Source of the DNA: Prochlorococcus sp. AG-449-G23
Lineage (GTDB): Bacteria > Cyanobacteriota > Cyanobacteriia > PCC-6307 > Cyanobiaceae
Reading direction: 5' to 3'
Length of the DNA stretch: 64,000 bases
NCBI GenBank assembly: GCA_003209585.1
Contig: QCQJ01000003.1
Span: forward strand, 1-64,000
The position numbers and the translations under genes were made by a program. Below the pieces are notes generated by a model, which saw only the letters and a list, made by a program, of their open reading frames with translations, had not been told where the DNA came from and ran no database searches. Shown here one piece after another: positions 52,131 to 61,034 of this stretch. How positions within the stretch are numbered: position 1 is the first letter of the stretch; each line of letters begins with the position of its first letter.

Positions 52131-54052
52131 ATGCTCAAAGCATTTTTTAAAAATTCCTGAGATTTTTGCATTACTACTTCCCTATTTTTTATATTTTTAA
52201 ACCCATGCCCTTCATTTTCAAAAAAAATAACTTCTGAATATTTATTATTCTGAATCAAAATTTCTTGAATTTTTAAAGTTTGTTTATACGAAATAACCAT
52301 ATCTTTTTTTCCATGGAACAATAAGATAGGTTTTTTTATTTTTTTAATTTGATTTATTGGTGATCTATTTATGTAATCATAATGATTTTTTTCATAATTC
52401 CCTACTAAAGAATTTAAATAATCTTTTTCAAACCTATGAGTATTGTTATGCATATCCCTCAAATCCAAAACAGGATATTTACAAATTGCAGCTGTAAAAA
52501 TAGATCCATATAATAAACAGTTCAGAGCAGTAAACCCACCAGCACTATTACCAAAAATTATAACTTTACCACTATCAACTAAATTTAATTTAATTAGTTT
52601 AAGAGCTAGTGCTTTACAATCATAAGAATCAACAATACCCCACTTATAATTCAATCTCTCTCTATATGCTTTGCCAAATCCTGATGATCCTCCATAATTA
52701 ACTTCAGCTACAAAAAATCCATTCGACGTCCAATATTGAACTTCAGGATTATATGATCCATCAAAAAATGAAGTTGGTCCGCTATGTGCCCTAATAAGGA
52801 GAGGTGGCTTTCTAAAATTTTCAACAAGAGGCCTATAAAGAAAAGAATGAGTAGATTGACCTTCAAAACCCTTAAACCAAAATGTTTCAGGTTTTGAACA
52901 ATCTTTTATATGATCAAGATATATGTGATCAGAAAAATTTGATAAAACTTTTTCTGCAAAATCAATTTCAATTACAATTCCCAGAAAATCAGATCCGTAA
53001 CCTTTTAAAAGAACTTTCTTCTGAAAAACACTGAAATCACTTATTGAGGTAAAAGGAGTAGAAAATTCTTTAAAAAATTCGAGATCTTTATATTGTTCCA
53101 CTATTAAACCATTATCTTTTTTTGCTAAACAAAATAAATTTTTTATATCCCCTGAAAACAATTTTATTCCAGAGACCCATTGCGGTAATCCATATTCAAT
53201 ACAATTTCTCTCTACTCTCTTATTAATAAAAATATTCTCAATTTCACTCACATCTAAAAACAATAAGTTCCACCATCCAGAACTATCTTCTGAACATACT
53301 AAAATTGTTTCACTTATCCAATAGGGTTGAAAAAAAGAAACGTTTTTTATTGAATTGATCAGTTTATTTGAGAATTTTTTTACTTTTTGTATCTTTCCAT
53401 CTAAGTTTAATTGAGCAAAAAAAAGATCATTTTTCTCCCATGGCATATATGGAGAATCCCACTCGATCCAAGAAAGTAAACTGGCAGAAGCATTAGAAGA
53501 TAAATCTCCGGCGAAATTTTTAAATTTTTTTATTAGATGAATATCTTGTTTAGTTTCTTTTAAGTTTAAAGAAAATAAATAATCTCTATCATTGATTTCG
53601 CAAATACCATACAAAAAACTTGTTTTAGAAATAACAAATGAAGAATCGAAATTCCCCTCAATTGATTTAGATATTTGTCTAGGTTCCTGAACTGAATCAA
53701 GATATTTATTTTGACTTCTATCATTTGATAATACCTCTTGAAAAATTTGAAACCATACTGCCTTTGTCAACTGATCTATCCATATCAAATAAAAATTATC
53801 ATTAAAATCTATACATTTATAAGAATTACCACCATATCCATGAAAATTATTTTTAATTTTATATTTTTTACTAGTTAATTTTTGAGGAAATGCATCTTTT
53901 TCATTAAATGGTCTCGCAAAAATAGCATTTTCATTTTGACTTTCATCAACGTCATCAATCCAAAAAATTGTGTCCTTAATAATAGTTAATTCCTTAAAAG
54001 CCTTTTTTCTAGATACTTTTTGCCTGACTTTTAAATTATCATCATTACTCAT
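52127..54052 (-). CDS. S9 family prolyl-oligopeptidase-like peptidase
   Basis: A 641-residue protein with an N-terminal beta-propeller-like region (about 1-390) and a C-terminal alpha/beta-hydrolase. The triad is S503 (FGNSAGGF), D584 (GKKDMV) and H616 (EGHGF), with the oxyanion region LIRAHSGPTSFFDGSYNPE. This fits acylaminoacyl-peptidase/dipeptidyl peptidase relatives. No signal peptide is seen, so it is probably cytoplasmic, recycling peptides. Diverges from def over a gap of about 77 nt. Confidence 0.87.
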   Translation of the reverse strand: MSNDDNLKVRQKVSRKKAFKELTIIKDTIFWIDDVDESQNENAIFARPFNEKDAFPQKLTSKKYKIKNNFHGYGGNSYKCIDFNDNFYLIWIDQLTKAVWFQIFQEVLSNDRSQNKYLDSVQEPRQISKSIEGNFDSSFVISKTSFLYGICEINDRDYLFSLNLKETKQDIHLIKKFKNFAGDLSSNASASLLSWIEWDSPYMPWEKNDLFFAQLNLDGKIQKVKKFSNKLINSIKNVSFFQPYWISETILVCSEDSSGWWNLLFLDVSEIENIFINKRVERNCIEYGLPQWVSGIKLFSGDIKNLFCLAKKDNGLIVEQYKDLEFFKEFSTPFTSISDFSVFQKKVLLKGYGSDFLGIVIEIDFAEKVLSNFSDHIYLDHIKDCSKPETFWFKGFEGQSTHSFLYRPLVENFRKPPLLIRAHSGPTSFFDGSYNPEVQYWTSNGFFVAEVNYGGSSGFGKAYRERLNYKWGIVDSYDCKALALKLIKLNLVDSGKVIIFGNSAGGFTALNCLLYGSIFTAAICKYPVLDLRDMHNNTHRFEKDYLNSLVGNYEKNHYDYINRSPINQIKKIKKPILLFHGKKDMVISYKQTLKIQEILIQNNKYSEVIFFENEGHGFKNIKNREVVMQKSQEFLKNALSI

Positions 54053-54129
54053 TTAAAAAATTATAAAGAAAGTAAATTAAAGTGCTAGTATTTTTATAGC
54101 TAAACTCTTTACTAAAAACTTTTTTTAAC

Positions 54130-54735
54130 GTGGCAAACCATTTTTCACAACTTGCAAAAAAGTCAAGAACAAATGGGAACTCGGATAAAATTTCAAAAGA
54201 ACAAACAGGTAAGCCATCTCTAGACATTTATAAACTTGGTGATGATGTATTAAGAAAAAATTCCAAAAGAATAACTAAGGTTGATGAATCGATTAGAAAA
54301 CTTGCTAGAGAAATGCTTCAAAGCATGTATGCAGCTAAAGGAATTGGACTTGCTGCGCCTCAAATTGGTATTAACAAAGAGCTTCTTGTTGTAGATGTAA
54401 ACTTTGAAGATACAGCAGCAGAACCTTTAATATTAATCAATCCAGAAATTACAGACTATGGAACAACCCTTAATTCATACGAAGAAGGCTGTTTGAGTAT
54501 ACCTGGTGTCTATTTGAATGTAGTGAGACCATCAACTATAAAATTAAAATTTAGAGATGAAATGGGGAGACCACGTAAAATGAAAGCAGATGGACTTCTA
54601 GCAAGGTGTATTCAACACGAAATGGATCACTTAAATGGAATATTATTTGTTGATAGAGTTACATCAAAGGATGAATTAAATAAAGAACTTTTAAAAGAAG
54701 GTTTTGAAGAAAAAGACGTTATTTCTATTAATTAA
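54130..54735 (+). CDS. def: Peptide deformylase
   Basis: Removes the formyl group from nascent proteins. The 201-residue protein has the three motifs GIGLAAPQIG (71-80), EEGCLSIPG (C121) and QHEMDHLNG (H163, E164, H167), the metal ligands and catalytic glutamate. It starts with GTG 54130 (VANHFSQ) and carries a longer basic N-terminus than E. coli Def. It is followed closely by the HIT gene. Confidence 0.93.
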   Translation: MANHFSQLAKKSRTNGNSDKISKEQTGKPSLDIYKLGDDVLRKNSKRITKVDESIRKLAREMLQSMYAAKGIGLAAPQIGINKELLVVDVNFEDTAAEPLILINPEITDYGTTLNSYEEGCLSIPGVYLNVVRPSTIKLKFRDEMGRPRKMKADGLLARCIQHEMDHLNGILFVDRVTSKDELNKELLKEGFEEKDVISIN

Positions 54736-54739
54736 TTTG

Positions 54740-55081
54740 ATGACTGAAACTACAATATTTCAAAAAATAATTAGTGAAGAAATTCCCTGCGATAAGCTTT
54801 ATGAAGATGAGCTTTGTATTGCGTTTAATGATATCCAGGCGCAAGCGCCAATGCATTTTTTAGTGATTCCTAAAAAACCAATTATTAGTTTATTAGAATG
54901 TATTGAAGAAGATGCAAATTTATTAGGGCATTTACTCTATGTGGGTAGCAAAATAGCTAAATCAAAAAATTTAACTAATTGGAGAACAGTAATTAATACC
55001 GGAGCAGAATCAGGACAAACAGTTTTTCATTTACATATTCATTTTTTAGCTGGAAGAAAAATGAATTGGCCACCAGGTTAA
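54740..55081 (+). CDS. HIT family nucleotide-binding hydrolase
   Basis: A 113-residue HINT-type protein that hydrolyses adenosine phosphoramidates or similar nucleotides. Conserved MTETTIFQKIISEEIPCDKL, FNDIQAQAPMHFLVIPKKPI and the histidine triad VFHLHIHFLAGRKMNWPPG are visible. The ATG 54740 is preferred; the frame opens 12 codons earlier inside def. It is 4 nt after the def stop and is likely co-transcribed. Confidence 0.88.
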   Translation: MTETTIFQKIISEEIPCDKLYEDELCIAFNDIQAQAPMHFLVIPKKPIISLLECIEEDANLLGHLLYVGSKIAKSKNLTNWRTVINTGAESGQTVFHLHIHFLAGRKMNWPPG

Positions 55082-55128
55082 AACTCTCGAAAGAAATGTT
55101 TATGAGTTATAAATAAGTAAAAAGCAAA

Positions 55129-55407
55129 ATGAATACACCAGATTCCTTAAAGAAAGAATCCAAAAATCTATTGAATTTAATCTCAAAAAATTGGGAAGAA
55201 TTAGATGATTCACTCAAAACTAAGTTAATAAAAATTTGGAGCGTTTTAACTTATAAATGGCAGTTACAAATTTTGTTTAATTTACCTTTTCTACTATGGT
55301 GGGCATTAGATAAATCTTTACCAAAAGTACATGAGTTTGATGCAACAATCTTGAATTACTTAAATTTACCTGAATGGGTACTTACATTTGTTGGCTTTGG
55401 TCAATAG
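55129..55407 (+). CDS. Conserved small membrane-associated protein
   Basis: A 92-residue protein with an amphipathic N-terminus (SLKKESKNLLNLISKNWEEL), a hydrophobic aromatic segment (WQLQILFNLPFLLWWALDKS) and a second one near the end (LPEWVLTFVGFGQ). I do not recognise a named domain. It sits 42 nt upstream of the BacA-type ABC transporter on the same strand, hinting at a functional link to it; this is inference. Confidence 0.65.
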   Translation: MNTPDSLKKESKNLLNLISKNWEELDDSLKTKLIKIWSVLTYKWQLQILFNLPFLLWWALDKSLPKVHEFDATILNYLNLPEWVLTFVGFGQ

Positions 55408-55449
55408 ACTTCTAAAAGATATAATTTATTTTATAAAAATTGTCGAGTA

Positions 55450-57432
55450 ATGAATAAATCCGTTAAAAATAAATCCAAAATACTTTACCAATTGCAAAAA
55501 TTAAGGAGGCTTTCCCAGCCCTTTTTTCTCCCCATTGATCAATGTAATGGATTACAGTTCATAGGGCTTTTGATTTCTCTCATATTTTGCGTAGGTGGAG
55601 TAGTACTTGTTGGTCTTACAGGGATAATCAGTTTTTTTCAAAGCATTCAACCAATTTTTCTTGAAAAGTATTTCGGAGGTGTAGTAGATACTGTTAATTC
55701 AATTTGGGGCGGTAAGTGGGGATTGCTTTTCTCTGCCTTATTTTTAATCGGTTCAGGAAGCTTTTTTAGCTTAAGACGTCAATTAAAAAACCGTAGATGG
55801 TTACATTGGTTATTCCTTGCAATAATTGTATTAATGCTCTTAGCCGTAAACGGAATAAACGCAGGAATAGGATTTATAGCAAGAGATTTAACAAATGCTT
55901 TAGTAGAAAAACAAGAAGATGGATTTTATCGGATTCTAGGGATTTACGCTTGTTGTTTTGCCATTGCTCTACCAATACGTGTTTCTCAGATATTTTTCAC
56001 ATATAAATTGGGAATAATTTGGAGAGAATGGCTTTCAAAAAGTTTAGTCAAAGATTATATGACTAATAAAGCCTATTACCAACTAAATCCTAATGATGAA
56101 GAACAAACTGATGTAGATAATCCTGATCAAAGGATCACAGATGATACCAGAGCTTTTACTGGGCAAAGTCTATCTTTTACATTAGGTATTTTTGATGCAT
56201 TACTAACATTCTCTCTCAATATTCTTATTTTATGGAGCATCAGTACAACACTTACTTTTTCTTTATTTGGTTATGCTGCCTTTGCAACTTCTATACTTTT
56301 AATCGCAGGTAAAAATCTTGTAAAGATAGACTTTGATCAACTCAGATATGAGGCAGATTTTCGATACGGCTTAGTTCATATTAGAGATAATGCTGAATCA
56401 ATAGCCTTTTACTCTGGGGAGAATCCTGAGCGCAGTGAGACTGAAAGGCGATTAGGAGAAGTAGTGAGAAACTTTAATTTACTGATTATATGGAGAGTAA
56501 TAATTGACGTCATGAGAAGATCCATTAATTATGCTGGAAATTTCTTTCCATACTTAATAATGGCAATCCCTTACTTTAAGGGTGATATTGATTATGGGCG
56601 CTTTATACAGGCAAGCTTTGCATTTGGAATGGTCGAAGGTTCATTATTTTTCATAGTTAATCAAATAGAAGAACTTGCAAAATTTACTGCTGGAATTGGC
56701 AGATTAGAGGGATTCCAATCAAAAGTAGAATCTATTAGTCAAAATAGTCCTTTAAGTAATCAAAACGTTATTTCAGATTATCCATCAATTCTTATTAATA
56801 ATGCTGACCTTTGTCCACCAGGATCAAATAAAACAATAATTAAAAATTTAAATTTGAGCATCGACAATAATCAATCACTTTTGGTTGTAGGACCCTCAGG
56901 ATGTGGAAAAACATCTTTACTAAGAATGATTAGTGGTTTATGGGAACCAGATCATGGAGTAATAAAAAAACCAAAAATTGGGGAATTACTATTCATACCT
57001 CAAAAACCTTATATGTTACTAGGTTCTTTAAGAGAACAATTATGTTATCCCACAGAAGTTAAGAAATTTAGTGACGAACATCTTATTTCTGTACTTCATG
57101 AAGTAAATTTAAAAACTTTAGTAGATCGTTATCCTAATCTTGATATCAAACAAGATTGGCCAAGAATTCTCTCTCTTGGCGAGCAACAAAGATTAGCTTT
57201 TGCAAGACTCTTACTAAATTCTCCAAGATTTGCAGTACTTGATGAAGCAACAAGTGCTTTAGATATTAACACTGAAAAAAAGCTATATAGTTTACTAAAG
57301 GAACGAGAACTTTCTCTTATTAGTGTTGGACATAGACCTAGCTTAAAAGATTTTCATGAAAATATATTAGAATTAAATGGTCAGGGAGACTGGAAATTAT
57401 TGACTTCTGATAAGTATAATTTTAAGGATTAG
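55450..57432 (+). CDS. ABC transporter of the SbmA/BacA/ABCD type
   Basis: A 660-residue half-transporter with a six-helix membrane domain (about 30-430) and a C-terminal ATPase. Walker A is GPSGCGKTSLLRMISGLW, the signature LSLGEQQRLAFARLLLNSP and Walker B FAVLDEATSALD. The block DNPDQRITDDTRAF and the FRYGLVHIRDNAESIAFYSGE stretch are characteristic of the SbmA/BacA-like group, related to peroxisomal ABCD. Substrates in the family include peptides and cobalamin; a vitamin B12 role is possible. It is followed by an hli gene. Confidence 0.87.
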   Translation: MNKSVKNKSKILYQLQKLRRLSQPFFLPIDQCNGLQFIGLLISLIFCVGGVVLVGLTGIISFFQSIQPIFLEKYFGGVVDTVNSIWGGKWGLLFSALFLIGSGSFFSLRRQLKNRRWLHWLFLAIIVLMLLAVNGINAGIGFIARDLTNALVEKQEDGFYRILGIYACCFAIALPIRVSQIFFTYKLGIIWREWLSKSLVKDYMTNKAYYQLNPNDEEQTDVDNPDQRITDDTRAFTGQSLSFTLGIFDALLTFSLNILILWSISTTLTFSLFGYAAFATSILLIAGKNLVKIDFDQLRYEADFRYGLVHIRDNAESIAFYSGENPERSETERRLGEVVRNFNLLIIWRVIIDVMRRSINYAGNFFPYLIMAIPYFKGDIDYGRFIQASFAFGMVEGSLFFIVNQIEELAKFTAGIGRLEGFQSKVESISQNSPLSNQNVISDYPSILINNADLCPPGSNKTIIKNLNLSIDNNQSLLVVGPSGCGKTSLLRMISGLWEPDHGVIKKPKIGELLFIPQKPYMLLGSLREQLCYPTEVKKFSDEHLISVLHEVNLKTLVDRYPNLDIKQDWPRILSLGEQQRLAFARLLLNSPRFAVLDEATSALDINTEKKLYSLLKERELSLISVGHRPSLKDFHENILELNGQGDWKLLTSDKYNFKD

Positions 57433-57440
57433 CAAAAAAA

Positions 57441-57716
57441 ATGAATTCTAAAGAAGAACAAACTAACTCAGAAGTAACTAGTGTAGAGAATGAGAGTTCT
57501 ATGAACAAGCTCAAAGATGAAAATTACGTCAATGAACAAAATGGAGACAATAAATTAGATGAGAAATTAATAGATATTGATGATAAATATAAATTCGGAT
57601 GGAGTAGTTATTCTGAAATAACTAATGGAAGATTCGCAATGATAGGATTCCTAGCAATAATAATAATTGAATTATTGAGTCAACAATCTTTTTTAAAATG
57701 GGCAGGAATATTATAA
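57441..57716 (+). CDS. hli: High-light-inducible-type protein with extended N-terminus
   Basis: A 91-residue protein. A charged, disordered N-terminal extension of about 50 residues (many Glu/Asn/Lys) precedes YKFGWSSYSEITNGRFAMIG, the Hli chlorophyll-binding helix. The E-x2-N-G-R-F-A-M motif needed for pigment binding is intact. Most Prochlorococcus Hli proteins are under 70 residues, so the extension is unusual. It lies 8 nt after the ABC transporter and abuts the ycf66 stop, with no intervening base. Confidence 0.85.
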   Translation: MNSKEEQTNSEVTSVENESSMNKLKDENYVNEQNGDNKLDEKLIDIDDKYKFGWSSYSEITNGRFAMIGFLAIIIIELLSQQSFLKWAGIL

Positions 57717-58646
57717 TTAATCATCAAATCTCGAACTGTTATCTCTAGGTTTCTTTTTCTTTGTTCCAACGGTATATCTACCATTTTGGTTTTTTAAACT
57801 TGATCTGGTTGAAGAACTTACTCTACGAGTGTCACGAGTTTTTTTTACTTGATTAGCATCTTTGAATGAAGCATCTTCTACTTGTTCTGTTGAAGTTTGC
57901 TGCCTAATAGAAGATCTTGTAGGTTTCTGTCTTAATTGAGAAGAATTTTCAGGAGTAGTAATATTACCTTGTCTAGATCCTGCACGATTCATTCTGGGTC
58001 TTGATCCTGTTTTAACTTCATCGCGAGATAAGTTTCGTCTTTCACCAAAATTATTTCCTTCTGATTGATTACTATTTCTATCTTCAGGAGCCTTTCTTCT
58101 TCTCCTTATAGGTTCGTCATTTTCAAACTGATTTGCTTCTCTTGCAGATGGCCTACTCCTACTCGCAGCCGCAGAAGGTATAGCTCTTGAAACATTCCTC
58201 CTACGAGATCTCCCCTCCATATAGTCTTCTTCAAATTCATCTTCTTTAGGTTTAAATCTTCTCGATGGTCTTTCTGGTTCTTCAAAACTGTCGAAATCGT
58301 CATTAAATCTACCTCTAGAATTTCTTGGGACATCAGAAATAGGATCATCATCAAAATAAGATGACCTTCTGGCTTGATCAGTAGCAACTCCCCTCAATCG
58401 CACACTTTCATATGCGAAAAAAACTGTTGTTCCTGCCAACAAAAACTGACCGAACTGAAGGATGGGATCTAACCTCCAGCCTTGAAAAAATAATATTCCC
58501 CCGCACAAAAGTCCTATAGCCGCGAAAAAAACATCATAATCTCTCGCTAATGCAGGTTTAAAAGACCTTAAAAAATAAAGGCCTCCCCCACATACAGCGA
58601 GGACAATACCAACAATACTGGCCCAATTGAGACTAGCATTGACCAC
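57717..58646 (-). CDS. ycf66: Ycf66 family protein
   Basis: A 309-residue protein. The N-terminal 110 residues contain three hydrophobic helices with the Ycf66 pattern (LNWASIVGIVLAVCGGGLYF, LARDYDVFFAAIGLLCGGIL, GWRLDPILQFGQFLLAGTTVFFAYESVRLRG). The remaining 200 residues are arginine- and serine-rich and likely disordered, positively charged. Ycf66 is found in plastids of mosses and in cyanobacteria; function unknown. Divergent sides: psbX lies upstream on the same strand. Confidence 0.82.
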   Translation of the reverse strand: MVNASLNWASIVGIVLAVCGGGLYFLRSFKPALARDYDVFFAAIGLLCGGILFFQGWRLDPILQFGQFLLAGTTVFFAYESVRLRGVATDQARRSSYFDDDPISDVPRNSRGRFNDDFDSFEEPERPSRRFKPKEDEFEEDYMEGRSRRRNVSRAIPSAAASRSRPSAREANQFENDEPIRRRRKAPEDRNSNQSEGNNFGERRNLSRDEVKTGSRPRMNRAGSRQGNITTPENSSQLRQKPTRSSIRQQTSTEQVEDASFKDANQVKKTRDTRRVSSSTRSSLKNQNGRYTVGTKKKKPRDNSSRFDD

Positions 58647-58726
58647 ATTCTTTCTCCAAAATTTATTTTTTAAAGGGGTACTTAAATCACCCTATATATA
58701 TAGTGTACTTAAAACTTCTACAAAAA

Positions 58727-58912
58727 CTAGCGTCTTCCAGTAGAAGTACGATCGAGTGAATCTTTCTGACTGACAAAAATCAAGAATGCAGTTGCTGGAA
58801 TAACGATAATTAAAGCAGCTGCAATAAAACTACCTATCATTCCAACTGCGGAATTATTTGCAACTTCAGCCGAAAAATCTGCTGCTAGTAATAAATTTGA
58901 GATTTGAAACAC
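58727..58912 (-). CDS. psbX: Photosystem II protein PsbX
   Basis: A 61-residue thylakoid membrane protein, a small subunit at the periphery of PSII near cytochrome b559. The N-terminal segment [20 protein letters not shown] is followed by the transmembrane helix ([20 protein letters not shown]), then [18 protein letters not shown]. Picocyanobacterial PsbX is longer than the 39-residue form of other cyanobacteria and starts this way. It lies about 80 nt upstream of ycf66 on the same strand. Confidence 0.9.
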   Translation of the reverse strand: MFQISNLLLAADFSAEVANNSAVGMIGSFIAAALIIVIPATAFLIFVSQKDSLDRTSTGRR

Positions 58913-58993
58913 TTTTTAAATATTAAATTCTCAATTTATAATACGAATTAAATACGTTTCAATGGGTTATTTATTAAGATGAATTAAATAATT

Positions 58994-59308
58994 GTGATTT
59001 CCTTGCTATTGAACTCTCTCCAAATTTTAAATGTTAGTTTAGGAATTTCTCTTTCTTATCTAACTATAGTTTTTTTAATAAGATTAATACTTACTTGGTA
59101 CCCAAGAATTGATTTAAGTAAAGGTTTATGGTTATTAATTTCAATACCATCAAGCTACATTCTTAATTTAACAAGAAAATTAATCCCCCCTATTGGAGGA
59201 GTGGATGTTGGACCCGTAATTTGGATCGGAATTATAAGCTTTTTAAGAGAGATTTTAGTCGGTCAGCAAGGGCTTATAAAACTTGCATTGCACACACATA
59301 TTTCATAA
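58994..59308 (+). CDS. ycf19: YggT/Ycf19 family membrane protein
   Basis: A 104-residue protein with two transmembrane segments and the family motif LIRLILTWYPRIDLSKG. It is followed by SSYILNLTRKLIPPIGGVDVGPVIWIGII, matching YggT/Ycf19. In plastids and cyanobacteria this family is linked to thylakoid organisation and cytochrome b6 haem attachment (CCB3-type). Start is GTG 58994. It converges with accC (10-nt gap). Confidence 0.88.
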   Translation: MISLLLNSLQILNVSLGISLSYLTIVFLIRLILTWYPRIDLSKGLWLLISIPSSYILNLTRKLIPPIGGVDVGPVIWIGIISFLREILVGQQGLIKLALHTHIS

Positions 59309-59318
59309 ATATTATTTC

Positions 59319-60665
59319 TCAGTAATTTGGCAATAATTCTTCTTCTACATATTTAGTATGTATCTTACCTTCTTTAAATTTGGATTTATTCAGTAAGGTT
59401 AGATGAAAGTTAATTGTAGTAGGAATACCAGTTACTGCACATTCATTTAAAGCCCTATTCATACGTTTAATTGCAGTATTACGATCTTTTCCCCAGACTA
59501 TTAATTTACCAATTAGTGAGTCATAGAAAGGTGGTATTTCATAACCAGTATAAACATGACTATCCACCCTTACACCAGGGCCACCAGGAGGAAGCCACCC
59601 AGTTATTTTCCCAGGAGATGGTCTAAAATTGTGAGAAGGATCTTCAGCATTGATTCTACATTCGATGGCATGACCGTTTAAATAGATATCATCCTGATTA
59701 AATTCCAAGTTTGCTCCACTTGCAATTTTAATTTGCTCAGCTATCAAATCAACTCCTGTAACCATCTCAGTAACAGGATGTTCAACTTGAATCCTAGTAT
59801 TCATTTCCATGAAATAAAAATTATCATCATCAACTAAAAATTCAACTGTACCAGCTCCCTCGTAACCGATACTTTTTGCCGCAGCAATAGCTGCGTTTCC
59901 CATTTTTTTTCTTAGTTCCGTGTTAATTGCAGGGCTAGGAGACTCCTCCAATAACTTCTGATGTCTCCTTTGAACTGAACAATCTCGCTCTCCTAAATGC
60001 ACAACATTACCCGACCTATCAGCCAAAATTTGAATTTCTACATGTCTAGGCTTCTTTATAAATTTCTCCATATATAAACCATCATTACCAAAAGCTGCCT
60101 CTGCTTCACCCTGAGCTGCTTTAAACATTTTTTCAAGATTATCAGCGTTTTCAACCAACCTCATACCTCTTCCGCCTCCTCCGGCAGTCGCTTTGATGAT
60201 TACCGGATAGCCGATATCATCTGCCAATTTATAAGCCTCATCAACATTTGATAACAAGCCTTTACTACCAGGTACTGTTGGTACTCCCACTGCTTCCATA
60301 GTTTCTTTAGCCGTAGATTTATCTCCCATAGATCTAATAGCTTTAGGAGATGGACCAATAAAAACTATGCCGTGATCGTTACACATCTCAGCAAATTTAT
60401 CATTTTCAGCAAGAAATCCATAACCAGGATGAATAGCATCAACTCCTCTAGATGTGGCAGCAGCAAGTATATTTGGAATATTTAAATAACTCTTATTACT
60501 TAGCGAATCTCCAACACATACCGCCTCATCAGCAAGCTGAACATGCAATGCTTTTTTATCTACGGTGCTAAAAACTGCGACTGTTGCAATACCAAGTTCT
60601 CTACAACTTCTGACAATTCGTAAAGCTATTTCTCCACGATTAGCAATTAAAACTTTTTCAATCAT
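59319..60665 (-). CDS. accC: Acetyl-CoA carboxylase, biotin carboxylase subunit
   Basis: Carboxylates biotin on AccB with bicarbonate and ATP, the first step of fatty acid synthesis. The 448-residue protein is full length. Markers are [28 protein letters not shown], the ATP-grasp glycine loop [29 protein letters not shown] and [15 protein letters not shown]. The sequence is well conserved with no truncation. It is a single gene, divergent from tRNA-Leu over about 260 nt; no small gene or clear structure is seen in that gap apart from likely promoters. Confidence 0.96.
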   Translation of the reverse strand: MIEKVLIANRGEIALRIVRSCRELGIATVAVFSTVDKKALHVQLADEAVCVGDSLSNKSYLNIPNILAAATSRGVDAIHPGYGFLAENDKFAEMCNDHGIVFIGPSPKAIRSMGDKSTAKETMEAVGVPTVPGSKGLLSNVDEAYKLADDIGYPVIIKATAGGGGRGMRLVENADNLEKMFKAAQGEAEAAFGNDGLYMEKFIKKPRHVEIQILADRSGNVVHLGERDCSVQRRHQKLLEESPSPAINTELRKKMGNAAIAAAKSIGYEGAGTVEFLVDDDNFYFMEMNTRIQVEHPVTEMVTGVDLIAEQIKIASGANLEFNQDDIYLNGHAIECRINAEDPSHNFRPSPGKITGWLPPGGPGVRVDSHVYTGYEIPPFYDSLIGKLIVWGKDRNTAIKRMNRALNECAVTGIPTTINFHLTLLNKSKFKEGKIHTKYVEEELLPNY

Positions 60666-60927
60666 TATGAAAATTAAATTGAAGAAATGAAAATGACTTA
60701 AAATAAAAATTCTTTGTCAAAGTACCTAACAAAACTTTTTTAGTAATCAGAGGACATTTTTTACAATACAACCTAGAACGTTATATATGTATAAATATTT
60801 GTTTTATGCAATAGAAAAATAATTGATAATATTCAAAAAATTCTCTTTTATAACTGCATCCTTATTTCAGTCAATAATGTATTATATCTTTAAGGTTTAG
60901 GTACCCGCCGGTGCTTGAAAACCCTTT

Positions 60928-61009
60928 GCGGACGTGGCGGAATTGGTAGACGCGCACGTCTAAGGAGCGTGTGGCTTAGGCCTTGCGAGTTCAAGTCTCG
61001 CCGTCCGCA
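60928..61009 (+). tRNA. tRNA-Leu (anticodon AAG)
   Basis: An 82-nt class II tRNA. The acceptor stem GCGGACG pairs with CGTCCGC, discriminator A. The D arm (GCGGAATTGGTAGACGCG) and long variable arm (TGGCTTAGGCCTT) are typical of tRNA-Leu. The anticodon stem CACGT/GCGTG encloses loop CTAAGGA, so positions 34-36 are AAG (reads CUU). A34 is unusual: the CUY codons are usually read by GAG in bacteria. The T arm is GAGTTCAAGTCTC. No CCA is encoded. Upstream, TATTATAT near 60880 may be the promoter -10. Confidence 0.95.
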
Positions 61010-61034
61010 TTTTATTTATTATGGTTCAACTGCA

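Noticed and set aside
58106..58387. Alternative minus-strand frame inside ycf66
   Set aside because: It lies within the arginine-rich disordered tail of Ycf66 and is a frame-shifted shadow of it.
60915..61034. N-terminal extension of the LpxB-like gene
   Set aside because: This stretch is the tRNA-Leu gene; the translated product (CGRGGIGRRARLRS...) is the familiar spurious reading of a tRNA.
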